From an uncultured Clostridia bacterium (GTDB taxonomy: Bacteria; Bacillota; Clostridia; Christensenellales; CAG-917), in assembly GCA_944372795.1 (NCBI GenBank), contig CALWAF010000002.1:1-64000 (forward strand): a stretch of DNA of 64,000 nucleotides, written 5' to 3'. Made by a program: the position numbers and the translations under genes. Shown here piece by piece: positions 34,070-43,127 of the stretch. The number at the start of each line of letters is the position of its first letter. Within the stretch, counting starts at the first letter, position 1. The notes below the pieces were generated by a model. The model searched no databases. It was given only the letters and a program-made list of their open reading frames with translations, and was not told the DNA's origin.

Positions 34070-35797
34070 CTACCTCAAAAATCCGTTTTTGCCGATATTT
34101 ACGAGACGGCTCTTCTGCACCGCCCTGTTTTCGCCTATCTTGTCGTAGAGGGGTACGCCCTTTTCGTAGAGGATGTAGAGCCCCGCGGCAGCCACCGCCG
34201 CGGACACTAGTATGATAAGACACCAATACAGCGCCAGCACGCCGTCGCGTCCCATGGCATCCTCAAGCCCAGCCATGAAAATGCCCGCGACGACAAAGCC
34301 TATGGCGGGAAGGATGCATATGAGCATGGGTATGAGGGCGGTGATGCCCCCACCCGCTCCCGCACGCATATCCGACTGCGACTTCCAGTGCACGTTGCCC
34401 TTTTTGATGTCGAAATAGATGTGCAGCGCGCCCGAGCCCGTCCCGAAGAGCAGCGAGACCAGCACGATCGCGACGGAGGAACCTACGCCTATGCGGTAAA
34501 GGGCTGCGGAAAGCACGAATATCACCGCGAGCGCCGCTCCCGAACTCATTAGCGAGAAGAGAAGTTTCGCATTCACGGAGGTCTTTGCGGGGATAGGGAG
34601 CGCCTTTGCCACGAAGAAAGACTCCCCTTCCCGAGAATAGGCGGTCATCGCCACCATGTTTGTGCCGCATAGGAATATGACGGGATAGATGAGCACTATG
34701 CCGCGCATCATCATGTCGGTGGCGAATTCACTCATCGTTCTGTCGCCGTCGCCGCTGATGAAGAAGTACATCACCACCATGACGATGGGCGCCAGCACGA
34801 TGTTGGAAAAGGTCCCCATGGCGGCGGAAGGATCGCGCATGATGGTGAGAAAGTCCTTGACGACGAGGGAGATGACGAGCCTGCGGCGTTTGTAAACGGG
34901 CGCGGCGTGTCCTTCCTCGGCGGGCGCCTCCACGCGCCTTGAAGATATGCGGCGGTAAAACAGCATCGCGAAAACCACCGTCGCGATGATGAGCCCCGCC
35001 CATATGGCGAGGGATATGCCGAAGTTGACGGCGGCGTCTATGCCGAGGCACATAGACACGAGCACGGTGTTGGGATACATCACGTCCGAGAGCAACCGAA
35101 GCCCCTCGAGCGCGGTGTCGGAAACTATGTTTCCGTTCTGCCCGAATCCTTCGGTGTTGATGAAGAAGACCAGCACCATATACGCCGCCATGAGCACGAT
35201 GTAGAACAGCAGCGAGAAGACGGTCTTCACCGTGGCTCTGCCCTTCAGGCGGGAGCCTATCCACATCACGGGCAGCGAGAACAGCACCACGATGAAGAGC
35301 GGGAGCAGCGGCGCCGCGGCGATTATGAGCAGGATGAGGGGGAAGAAGCCGTAGAACATCGGGTTGCCGAACGCGGAGTAGGTCACGGACACCGTGAGCA
35401 TGGACGGCAACAGGAGCACCGCCGCGATCTTCAGCGCGGATATATACACCAAAAGGAGTTTGGCGAAAAACACCGACGTTGTGCGAAGAGGCAGAGAGGC
35501 AAGAAATGCCGCGTCTTCGGAGGTGTAAAGCGTGCTCATCACCGTGGGAAGGGTCATGAAGAGGATGAAGAGCTGCACGGCGGAGAGGATGGCGTTGAGA
35601 AGGGTCATCGCCGAATATCTCGTGGTGAGCTCCGACGCCGCAAAACCCAGCATGACGCAGATGACCGCCACCATGGGCAGCAGTGAAAGCAGCATCACCG
35701 TAGGCTTTGTCAGCCTGCGCTTCCCCGAATTGCTCTCCTTTTCCACGGCGTAGCGGTTGCGGTACAACACGCGGAAGACCAGAAGGAAATCTTTCAT
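34070..35797 (-). CDS. ABC exporter permease (about 12 membrane segments)
   Basis: A 575-residue integral membrane protein that starts with the basic cytoplasmic stretch MKDFLLVFRVLYRNRYAVE and contains about twelve hydrophobic helices in two halves separated by a charged loop near 290-310 (EAPAEEGHAAPVYKRRRLVI). It overlaps the ATPase gene by 4 nt, so the two form one transporter. The architecture fits ABC-2-type exporters of Gram-positive bacteria. The cargo is unknown; drugs, lipids and peptides are all possible. Confidence 0.85.
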   Translation of the reverse strand: MKDFLLVFRVLYRNRYAVEKESNSGKRRLTKPTVMLLSLLPMVAVICVMLGFAASELTTRYSAMTLLNAILSAVQLFILFMTLPTVMSTLYTSEDAAFLASLPLRTTSVFFAKLLLVYISALKIAAVLLLPSMLTVSVTYSAFGNPMFYGFFPLILLIIAAAPLLPLFIVVLFSLPVMWIGSRLKGRATVKTVFSLLFYIVLMAAYMVLVFFINTEGFGQNGNIVSDTALEGLRLLSDVMYPNTVLVSMCLGIDAAVNFGISLAIWAGLIIATVVFAMLFYRRISSRRVEAPAEEGHAAPVYKRRRLVISLVVKDFLTIMRDPSAAMGTFSNIVLAPIVMVVMYFFISGDGDRTMSEFATDMMMRGIVLIYPVIFLCGTNMVAMTAYSREGESFFVAKALPIPAKTSVNAKLLFSLMSSGAALAVIFVLSAALYRIGVGSSVAIVLVSLLFGTGSGALHIYFDIKKGNVHWKSQSDMRAGAGGGITALIPMLICILPAIGFVVAGIFMAGLEDAMGRDGVLALYWCLIILVSAAVAAAGLYILYEKGVPLYDKIGENRAVQKSRLVNIGKNGFLR

Positions 35798-36564
35798 TCC
35801 GCACTCTCTCCCGCTTGGTGTGCCTCATCCGAGGGGTGTTCCGCCTCGTCGGTGAGTTTCAGGAAAAGCTCTTCCAGCGACTCGTTGAGCCCCGTGGTCT
35901 TCAGCTCCGAGAGGGTGCAGTCGGCAAGCAGTCTGCCGCCGTCGATGATGCCCACTCTGTCGCACACCTTTTCGACGACGTCGAGGACGTGGGAGCTGAA
36001 AAAGACACAGTTGCCTTTGTCCGCGTGCTCGCGCATCAGACGTTTGAGCTCGAATGAGGACTTGGGGTCCAGCCCCGTCATGGGCTCGTCGAGGATCCAT
36101 ATCTTGGGCTCGTGCACGAGGGAACCGATGATGTTCAGCTTCTGCTTCATCCCGTGGGAATAGGTCTTGATCTGCTTGCCCATGGCGTCGCGGAGGGAGA
36201 AGAGGTCGAGATACCTCTCCAGCCGCTCTTCGCGCACGGCGGAGGGGACGTCGAAGACGTCGCATACGAAATTGACGAATTCACGCCCCGTGAGCCCCTC
36301 GTAAAGGACGTGGTCGTCCGATACGTAGCCGATGAGCCGCTTTGCCGCGATGGGATCGTCTTTGAGCGGAGTGCCGCACACGGTGACGGAGCCGCTCTCG
36401 AAACCGACGATGCCGGTGATACACTTTATGGTGGTGGACTTCCCCGCTCCGTTCGGTCCTATGAAGCCGTAGATCTCCCCTTCGCCGACGGAAAGGGTGA
36501 GGTCGTCCACGGAGGGCGCGGGATTGCCGGAATAAGTCTTGGTCAATTTGTAGATGTCGAGCAT
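35794..36564 (-). CDS. ABC transporter ATP-binding protein
   Basis: A 256-residue ATPase. Walker A is GPNGAGKST, the Q-loop YVSDD follows, the signature is YSHGMKQKL (SHGMKQ variant of LSGGQ common in ABC-2 exporters), Walker B is IWILDEPMTGLD, and the switch His is in FFSSHVLD. The ATG at 36564 starts MLDIYKLTKTY; sequence further upstream is not protein-like. It is paired with the permease gene downstream. The 200 bp upstream (36565-36762) show no recognisable element. Confidence 0.94.
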   Translation of the reverse strand: MLDIYKLTKTYSGNPAPSVDDLTLSVGEGEIYGFIGPNGAGKSTTIKCITGIVGFESGSVTVCGTPLKDDPIAAKRLIGYVSDDHVLYEGLTGREFVNFVCDVFDVPSAVREERLERYLDLFSLRDAMGKQIKTYSHGMKQKLNIIGSLVHEPKIWILDEPMTGLDPKSSFELKRLMREHADKGNCVFFSSHVLDVVEKVCDRVGIIDGGRLLADCTLSELKTTGLNESLEELFLKLTDEAEHPSDEAHQAGESAE

Positions 36565-36762
36565 GAGGAAATTATAGCAAAATTCCCTTTTCTTGTAAAG
36601 AAAACAGAGATATAAACCGCCCTCGCACTCCGTATCGTTTTCTGCGCACGCTCTTACTCTGTCCGCCAAGTTTTGCACGAAAGGCGGGAGCTCGCTCCGC
36701 GTATCGTAAATCGGCCGCGCACATCACGGCGCACGTTTTTGACGGCGTGTTGCGCTCCCGAA

Positions 36763-38142
36763 TTACTTTGTAAAAAAGCGGATGTCGAGAGGGCGCTCTC
36801 CGAGAGTCACCGAGGGCACTCCCGTCATCTTCGTGCCGTTCACGAATACGCACTCTTCGCCCCTTTCAATGTGTACGTTGTGCTTCACTCCGCGGTGGAC
36901 CAGCACGAAGTCCGCGCTCTCCGTCTCCTTCGGGAGGGGCGCGCCGAGAGAGAGGCGGTCTCCGTTCAGCACAAGCCCGCAGGCGGCGAGATCGTTTCTG
37001 ATTTTAGGCATAAAACTACTCTTGATTTTTGCATTTTTGATAATACTTCCCGACTTTTCCCTGTGTCCGAAGAGGATTTCCATCATCTCGGGGGAAGAAA
37101 GCGCTCTCGCCGGCATGATGAGGTCGTCATCGAAGTGCATGATGACGATGCTCCCCCCTCCCACATGAGCACGCAACGCTTTCAGCGGAGGGAGTCTGCC
37201 GTAGTCGCCGAAGGAGGCGAGGCGCACGGCGTAGGCGTATTCGTCCAGATTCTCCCGAGTGCTCAACTCCCCCAGCTTCTTTGCAAAAGCCGCTCTCGTT
37301 TGTGCGGGAGCGGAGGCGTAGGCATCGAAACGGGCAAGCAGTCCGCATGGCTCGTAGAATGCAGAAAAGTCGAAGAGGGCTACATTGTCGAGGGAGTCGA
37401 TGACATTGTTCAGATAAAACGCCGTCTCGTCGGTGACGGTCCGGTAGCGTTTGCGAAAGGTCGCGGTGTCATAGCCCAGCTCTCCCGCACAGAAGAGGGA
37501 GAACACCGTCCCGCGCAAAATGCGGCATCTTTTCTTCCCGCCGAGGAGTCTCGGGTGTCTTGCGACGCGCAGCGACGCCCTGCGCAACTTATCCGTCGTG
37601 GTGATGCGTGCGCAAAGGAAAGACAATTTCTCCAAGAGCACGAACTCGAACGCCGTGCGCATTTGCTCCGTTTCCGCAAAAGTCAGGGTGCGCACCGCAT
37701 TGAACGCGTCCAACACGATCTCCGCCCTCTCGGCGCAAAAGATGTAGCGCGAAGGCTCGAGGACCGTACGAGCGACCGCGACGCACCGTGCTTCTCCCTC
37801 GACATAAGGCAGCGTTTGCAGGACGGAAAAATCCCGCTTTGCAAGCGTTTTCAATTCGGTTTCGCGGTCTTTCAGGATGTTGAGCAGCCTTGCCGCCTCG
37901 GGATCGCCGCTTTTCTCTCCGGATAGGGAGAGGGCGCGCAATACTCTTCTTTTTGTTGCTGCGGTGTCGGGAGGAGAGCCTCCGTCGGAGGGCGCGGGAA
38001 GGGAGCGCGCGACGGATTTTGCGTGCGCCTTGAAAGTTTCCTCGTCCTCCGCCTCGGAGAAGCGCTCCCTCTCTTTCGGACGGGAAAGGATATAGATCAC
38101 CACAAAAAGCGCCGTGACGGCGCCTGCCAGTGCATATTCCAC
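36763..38142 (-). CDS. Unrecognised membrane-anchored protein, 459 residues
   Basis: One N-terminal transmembrane segment (about 3-19) with a short extracellular start, then a long soluble, mostly helical region. The stretch FNAVRTLTFAETEQMRTAFE followed by FVLLEKLSFLCARI resembles, by eye, the helical N-terminal part of cyclic beta-glucan synthase-like proteins, but no catalytic domain is present. The C-terminal 60 residues look beta-rich. It is monocistronic, between the ABC operon and thiI. No function can be assigned. A cell-envelope role is only a guess from the anchor and neighbours. Confidence 0.75.
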   Translation of the reverse strand: MEYALAGAVTALFVVIYILSRPKERERFSEAEDEETFKAHAKSVARSLPAPSDGGSPPDTAATKRRVLRALSLSGEKSGDPEAARLLNILKDRETELKTLAKRDFSVLQTLPYVEGEARCVAVARTVLEPSRYIFCAERAEIVLDAFNAVRTLTFAETEQMRTAFEFVLLEKLSFLCARITTTDKLRRASLRVARHPRLLGGKKRCRILRGTVFSLFCAGELGYDTATFRKRYRTVTDETAFYLNNVIDSLDNVALFDFSAFYEPCGLLARFDAYASAPAQTRAAFAKKLGELSTRENLDEYAYAVRLASFGDYGRLPPLKALRAHVGGGSIVIMHFDDDLIMPARALSSPEMMEILFGHREKSGSIIKNAKIKSSFMPKIRNDLAACGLVLNGDRLSLGAPLPKETESADFVLVHRGVKHNVHIERGEECVFVNGTKMTGVPSVTLGERPLDIRFFTK

Positions 38143-38195
38143 ACCGAGATCATCGACAATGCGGAAAGTTTTTATTCGAGGGAAGCTCTTCTAAA

Positions 38196-38217
38196 GAAAA
38201 ACCCCGCTTTCGCGGGG
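38196..38217 (-). terminator. Terminator of the pheST-thiI operon
   Basis: CCCCGC (38202-38207) and GCGGGG (38212-38217) with a 4-nt loop. On the minus strand TTTTTCTTT follows. It lies 16 bp beyond the thiI stop. Confidence 0.9.
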
Positions 38218-38233
38218 CGTAGGGATGTGCGCG

Positions 38234-39409
38234 TCAGCACTCTTCCGCAGCGGCGAGAGCCTCTTCCACCAGCGTCTCGACGTCGAGAGCCGCTTCCGCC
38301 TTGCGCACCGCGGCGAGGGAGGGATGGATGACGGGCGATTTCGGCAAAAAGACCGTGCAGCAATCCTCGTAAGGCTGTATGGACGTCTCAAAAGTGCCGA
38401 TGCGCTTTGCGATGTCCACGATCTCGTCCTTATCCATGCCGATGAGGGGGCGGAACACGGGCAGGGACGCCGTGTCTTCGGTGCAGGTCATGCTCTCCAC
38501 CGTCTGCGAGGCGACTTGTCCGAGGCTCTCCCCCGTTATGACGGCGCCGCACTCGAAGCGCTGTGCCAGACGACAGGCAATGCGCATCATGAACCTGCGC
38601 ATGATGGTGATCATGAAGTTTGCGGGACAATTCTTGTGGATGGCAAGCTGTATCTCGGTGAAAGGCACGACAAAGAGTTTGACTCTGCCCGTATAAGCGG
38701 AGACGATGTCTTTGAGTTCCACCACCTTTTCCCTTGCTTTTTCGGAGGTGTAAGGCGGGGAGGCGAAATGGACGGCAAAGAGGCGCATACCGCGTTTTGC
38801 CATCATGTATGCCGCAACGGGAGAGTCTATGCCGCCGGAGAGCAGCAGCATCCCCCTGCCCGAGCATCCGACGGGCAGTCCGCCCGCGCCCGCGATGACG
38901 TCCGTGTAGACGAGGGCGAAGCCGTTCTCGCGGATGTCCACCTTGAAGTCGCAGTCGTAGTCGGTGAGATCCACCTTGAATTTGCCTAGGGAAAGCACCG
39001 AGCCTCCGAGGGCTGCGGCGATCTCTGCGGAAGTCATCGGGATGCGCTTGTCGGCGCGTTTCACCGTGACGCGGAAGCGCAGTTTCCCCTCCGCATTTTC
39101 CGCTCTTTCGGATGCGGCGCGGATGAGGGAGGCGCGGATGTCGGGGAAATCCTCGTCCGCTCTCACCGCCACCTTGTCCGCGACGGAGAGGGAGTGGATG
39201 CCGAACACCTTTTTCAGGCGGTCTATTATCTCGTCGCAGTCGTCTTCTGCGAAGTTTTCCACGAAATATCTGCCCTGCGAGCGCTCGAAGACGCAATCTA
39301 CGCCCTCCAAAGCCCACTTTATGTTGCGCACGAGCATGGACTCGAAATAGTCGCGGTTCTTTCCTTTGAGGAAGAGCTCGCCGAACCTTATAACTATGAC
39401 TCTTTCCAT
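38234..39409 (-). CDS. thiI: tRNA 4-thiouridine synthetase ThiI
   Basis: Sulfurtransferase for s4U8 in tRNA, and in some bacteria thiazole synthesis (391 residues). MERVIVIRFGELFLKGKNRD begins the ferredoxin-like region, a THUMP domain spans about 60-165, and the PP-loop ATP motif is LLSGGIDSPVAAYMM. There is no C-terminal rhodanese domain, as usual in Gram-positives, so the sulfur would come from the cysteine desulfurase encoded just upstream. The ATG at 39409 follows GGGAGGCAAG. Confidence 0.95.
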   Translation of the reverse strand: MERVIVIRFGELFLKGKNRDYFESMLVRNIKWALEGVDCVFERSQGRYFVENFAEDDCDEIIDRLKKVFGIHSLSVADKVAVRADEDFPDIRASLIRAASERAENAEGKLRFRVTVKRADKRIPMTSAEIAAALGGSVLSLGKFKVDLTDYDCDFKVDIRENGFALVYTDVIAGAGGLPVGCSGRGMLLLSGGIDSPVAAYMMAKRGMRLFAVHFASPPYTSEKAREKVVELKDIVSAYTGRVKLFVVPFTEIQLAIHKNCPANFMITIMRRFMMRIACRLAQRFECGAVITGESLGQVASQTVESMTCTEDTASLPVFRPLIGMDKDEIVDIAKRIGTFETSIQPYEDCCTVFLPKSPVIHPSLAAVRKAEAALDVETLVEEALAAAEEC

Positions 39410-39420
39410 CTTGCCTCCCT

Positions 39421-40557
39421 TCATTTTCTCGCGTATTCGACGAGTTTTTTGGCCTCTTCCGCGCAAGCCTCCGCCACGACGGGCACCTCGCTCTCTTCAT
39501 TGAACTCCGACACGCTGAAACGGACTATCCCGTCGCGGTGTCTTTCGTCCAACCCGAGCAAGGTCTTGAACCTGCTCTCGCGGTGGGAGGAACACGCAGA
39601 GCCCACTCCCACGAGGATGCCGCGCTTTTCAAGCGCGTGCAACAGCACCTCCCCTCTCACTCCGCCGAATGCGACGGTGAGGATGTGCGGGGCGCTCTTT
39701 TCCGTGTCCGTGATGACGACAAGGTCCATGCCGGAGGCGAGAAGCGCCCTTTTCAATTCGAGTGTATAAGCGCGTTTTTTTGCGTTTATAGCGTCAAAAG
39801 TCTTTGCCGTGCGCTCGGCTGCTGCGGCGAATGCCTCCACGGCGGGTCCGTTCTCCGTCCCGGAGCGGAAACCCTTTTCCTGTCCTCCGCCGTAGACCAG
39901 CGGATGTACGGACGTGCCTTTTGCCACATACAACGCGCCTATGCCCTTGGGACCGTGTATCTTGTGAGAGGACAGGGTGTAAAGATCGACGCCGAGAGCG
40001 CGCAGATCGACCTTCACCTTGCCGAAAGCCTGCACGCCGTCGCTGTGGAAGAGCGCAGTCGGAGCCGCTTTCTTTGTCATAGAGGCAAGTTTTTTTATGT
40101 CGTTGACGGCGCCCGTTTCGTTGCTGACGTGCATGACGGAAACGAGGGACACCTCCGGGGTGAGCAGCGACGCGAATTTCTCCTCGTCCACACTGCCGTC
40201 GGGACGTATGGGAGCGAACACGACGTCATAGCCCTGCTCTTTCAGCACTTTTGCGGGGTTTATGACCGCGTCGTGCTCCCCTTCTCCCACGATGATGCGG
40301 CTGCCCTTCGGCTTTCTGGTGCACATGAGAGCGGTGTTGTCCGCCTCGGTGCCGCCGGAGAGGAAATATATCTCGCCGCCCGAGGCTCTCAATATGCCGG
40401 AGAGCGTCTGCCTTGCCGACCTTATGCTCACGCTCTCGTCCGACGCCTGCTTATAGAGCGCGGACGCGTTGAACCAGCGCTCCCTGTTCGCCTCGGTGAG
40501 GACGTCGAGCGCGGTGTCGTAGATGGGTGTCGTTGCGGCGTTGTCAAGATATATCAT
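39421..40557 (-). CDS. Cysteine desulfurase (NifS/IscS family)
   Basis: A 378-residue PLP enzyme releasing sulfur from cysteine. MIYLDNAATTPIYDTAL is the typical start. FHSDGVQAFGKVKVDL holds the PLP-contacting residues, LSSHKIHGPKGIGALYV holds the Schiff-base Lys, and GSACSSHRESR holds the active-site Cys in the mobile loop. Placement 11 nt upstream of thiI suggests it is the dedicated sulfur donor (NifZ-like role in B. subtilis). It overlaps the upstream membrane-protein gene by 4 nt. Confidence 0.94.
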   Translation of the reverse strand: MIYLDNAATTPIYDTALDVLTEANRERWFNASALYKQASDESVSIRSARQTLSGILRASGGEIYFLSGGTEADNTALMCTRKPKGSRIIVGEGEHDAVINPAKVLKEQGYDVVFAPIRPDGSVDEEKFASLLTPEVSLVSVMHVSNETGAVNDIKKLASMTKKAAPTALFHSDGVQAFGKVKVDLRALGVDLYTLSSHKIHGPKGIGALYVAKGTSVHPLVYGGGQEKGFRSGTENGPAVEAFAAAAERTAKTFDAINAKKRAYTLELKRALLASGMDLVVITDTEKSAPHILTVAFGGVRGEVLLHALEKRGILVGVGSACSSHRESRFKTLLGLDERHRDGIVRFSVSEFNEESEVPVVAEACAEEAKKLVEYARK

Positions 40558-41066
40558 TGTGCCTCCGAAGGGAGCGCTCCGCGTTGCTCGGTGCGGAGCT
40601 TGGACATGAGAAGTGCGTGGAGATAGTTGTCGGGCTCGAAGAGAAGGCGATGTTCTGCGCCCTCCGCCGTAAAGACGATGACTTTGACCCCGGGTGCGTT
40701 CACGCTGCCTGCGGCGACGAAGTCACTAGGCATCTGCATGTCGTAAAAACCGTCGTAGGAGCTGACGTCGGCAAGCGCGATCTCGAGCATCCTGCGCCCT
40801 CTGCCGACAAGGTTCGCACGGGAGACGATGAGGCGGCTCCCCGAAAGCGCGTATTCGTACTCGCGCGGAGTCGAATAGAACTTCTGCGTCAGCCATATCC
40901 CGAAGGCGAGGGCGACCCCTGCCGCCGCAAACACCCAATAGTTGAGATAGATGGCGACGGGAATGAGCCCCAGCCCCATCAGCTGGAACACTATGCCCAA
41001 GATCTGATCGCGCCGAGCACCGTGACGCAGCTCTACTTCCACTTTTTGCACATATCTTTCTGTCAT
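40554..41066 (-). CDS. Membrane protein of unknown function, 170 residues
   Basis: A short N-terminal cytoplasmic part, two adjacent hydrophobic segments (about 21-60, ILGIVFQLMGLGLIPVAIYL and WVFAAAGVALAFGIWLT), then a beta-rich soluble half (YEYALSGSRLIVSRANLV onward) resembling PH-like or YcxB-type domains. The family is not firmly recognised; DUF6106-like proteins have a similar plan. It is locked between mutS2 and nifS by two 4-nt overlaps, so it is certainly expressed. Confidence 0.8.
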   Translation of the reverse strand: MTERYVQKVEVELRHGARRDQILGIVFQLMGLGLIPVAIYLNYWVFAAAGVALAFGIWLTQKFYSTPREYEYALSGSRLIVSRANLVGRGRRMLEIALADVSSYDGFYDMQMPSDFVAAGSVNAPGVKVIVFTAEGAEHRLLFEPDNYLHALLMSKLRTEQRGALPSEAQ

Positions 41067-43111
41067 TTCACTTTGTAATAGTCGCCGGGCTTCACCTTGA
41101 CGGTGAGCTTACCGAAGACGACTTCTGCCTCCCCCCTTGCGCTCACGGCTTTTAGGGTGCCGCGCTTTGAAAGGGACTTCACCCACACATTGTCGCCGGG
41201 ACGCAGCGGCGAGTCGTCGGGCTCGTCTTCCACGATGCTTTCGGTGTCGTATTTCGCGGACATATTGACGAGCTTCTTGCGAAGAGAACGCGCCTCGAAG
41301 ACGTCCTTGTCCTCAACGACTTCCTTTGCGGCAAGCTCTTTGAGCTTGTCGATGATCTCGTCCGCCTCTTCCACGGAATCCTCAATGAGCCGCTTGGTCT
41401 CGCGGCGGATGCTTTCGTCCAGCTTCTCGCGTTTTTCCGCGATGATACGCTTTTCGTTCTCTGCCTCACGCAGTGCGCTCGCCGCGCGTTCGCGGTCGAG
41501 AGAGGCGTCCGACACCAGCTGTTCGGCGCGGCGACGGGTCTGTTCCGCTGCGGAAAGCACGTTGTCGAACTGCCTTTTTTCCGCCGATATCCTCCCACGC
41601 GCCCTTTCCACGATGCCCTTGTCCAGCCCCAGCGTGGTGGCGATGTCGAGGGCGTTGGAAGTGCCGATGGCGCCCATCACCAGCTTGAAAGTGGGACGGA
41701 AAGTCGCGGTGTCGAATTCCATGGACGCAGCGACGACGCCGGGTGTCGTTAGAGCGTATTCTTTGAGGTCGTTGAAGTGCGAGGTCACCAGAAACTTGGC
41801 GCCCGTGGACATGACGTAGTCCGAGATGCTGACGGCAAGCGCCGCACCTTCGCCGGGGTCGGTGCCCGCGCCCAGCTCGTCGAAAAGGACGAGGGAACGC
41901 GAGGTGATCCTGCCCAAGATCCCGATGATGTTCTTGATGTGCGCAGAGAAAGTCGAGAGGCTTTGCTCTATGCTCTGCTCGTCGCCGATGTCGCTGTAAA
42001 CGCCGTCGAAGACGGGCACCTTCGCGCTCTTTGCGGGAAGATAGAGCCCCGAGAGCGCCATGCACACGAAGAGCCCCGTCATTTTCAGGGTGACTGTTTT
42101 TCCGCCCGTGTTGGGACCCGTTATGAGCAGCATCCTCTCGTCCGCGCGCATAGCGAGGGTGAGCGGCACCACTTTTTTAGCGTCGATGAGGGGGTGTCTT
42201 CCCTCTTTTACGGAAAGGGCGCCCTCGCGATCGAGCTCCGGGCGCACCGCTTTCATCGCGTGTGCAAGCTGTGCGCGCGCAAATATCGCGTCCATCTCCA
42301 CGATGGTGGCGTAGCTCGCTTTCAGTCTGTCCGCATGTGCGCTGACCGCGGTGGAAAAATTGCGCAGGATGCGCTCTATCTCCGCCTGTTCGTTGAGTTT
42401 TTCGGTCTTGAGCTCGTTGTTGAGCTCGACTATCTGCATGGGCTCGATGTAAAGTGTCGCGCCCGAGGCGGATTGGTCGTGCACCAGCCCGTTTATCGCG
42501 CCTTTGAACTCGCTCTTCACGGGGATGACGTATCTGTCACCGCGCACGGTCACGATGCTGTCCTGAAGATATTTGTGATAGGTGGGCGAGGTGACGAAAA
42601 GCTGAAGTTTGGTCTTGACGTTGTCGCCGAGTTTCCTTATGCGAAGACGGATGGCGCGAAGCTCGGGCGTGGCGTTGTCCGCCACTTCCGTCTCGGAGAT
42701 GAAGGAGTCGAAGATGTCCTTTTCCAGCTTATCGTCCGAATACAGCCCCGCGAGCATAGCGTGCAGCCCGGGCACCCCGATGACGGGCGTGAGTGACTTT
42801 CCTACCCTTCGCGCTACACGGAGGGCGCGTCCCACGCGCAAAAGTTCCGGGATGGAGAGCACGGCGCCCTTTTCCGCCTTGACCACGGTCTCTTCGATGT
42901 CGTCCACGGCAAAGGAGGGCGAGACGGAAAACTCAAAGAGAGTCCTGTCCGCTTCCGCCGTCATGTCCAGCGCGAGCTCCGCCTCACCTATATCGGAGGT
43001 GGGCAGAAGGGCGCGGCAAGCCGCCTTGCCGCCCTCCGACTGTGCGTGGGCGGCAAGCATATCGAGGATCTTGCCGTATTCGAGCGTATTCAGGCTCTTT
43101 TCGTTGAACAT
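41063..43111 (-). CDS. mutS2: MutS2 ATPase lacking the Smr domain
   Basis: A 682-residue MutS2. The core shows YVIPVKSEFKGAINGLVHDQ, then SASGATLYIEPM, Walker A TGPNTGGKTVTLK, and Walker B SLVLFDELGAGTDPGEGAAL. A long coiled coil (about 510-625) and a KOW-like segment (LRPGDNVWVKSLSKRGTL) follow. The protein then ends with KPGDYYKVK. Family members such as B. subtilis MutS2 are about 785 residues and finish with an Smr nuclease domain that is absent here. ATP-dependent ribosome or DNA-junction handling could remain; nuclease activity should be lost. Overlaps its neighbour by 4 nt. Confidence 0.93.
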   Translation of the reverse strand: MFNEKSLNTLEYGKILDMLAAHAQSEGGKAACRALLPTSDIGEAELALDMTAEADRTLFEFSVSPSFAVDDIEETVVKAEKGAVLSIPELLRVGRALRVARRVGKSLTPVIGVPGLHAMLAGLYSDDKLEKDIFDSFISETEVADNATPELRAIRLRIRKLGDNVKTKLQLFVTSPTYHKYLQDSIVTVRGDRYVIPVKSEFKGAINGLVHDQSASGATLYIEPMQIVELNNELKTEKLNEQAEIERILRNFSTAVSAHADRLKASYATIVEMDAIFARAQLAHAMKAVRPELDREGALSVKEGRHPLIDAKKVVPLTLAMRADERMLLITGPNTGGKTVTLKMTGLFVCMALSGLYLPAKSAKVPVFDGVYSDIGDEQSIEQSLSTFSAHIKNIIGILGRITSRSLVLFDELGAGTDPGEGAALAVSISDYVMSTGAKFLVTSHFNDLKEYALTTPGVVAASMEFDTATFRPTFKLVMGAIGTSNALDIATTLGLDKGIVERARGRISAEKRQFDNVLSAAEQTRRRAEQLVSDASLDRERAASALREAENEKRIIAEKREKLDESIRRETKRLIEDSVEEADEIIDKLKELAAKEVVEDKDVFEARSLRKKLVNMSAKYDTESIVEDEPDDSPLRPGDNVWVKSLSKRGTLKAVSARGEAEVVFGKLTVKVKPGDYYKVK

Positions 43112-43127
43112 AACTTTTATCCCGCGG

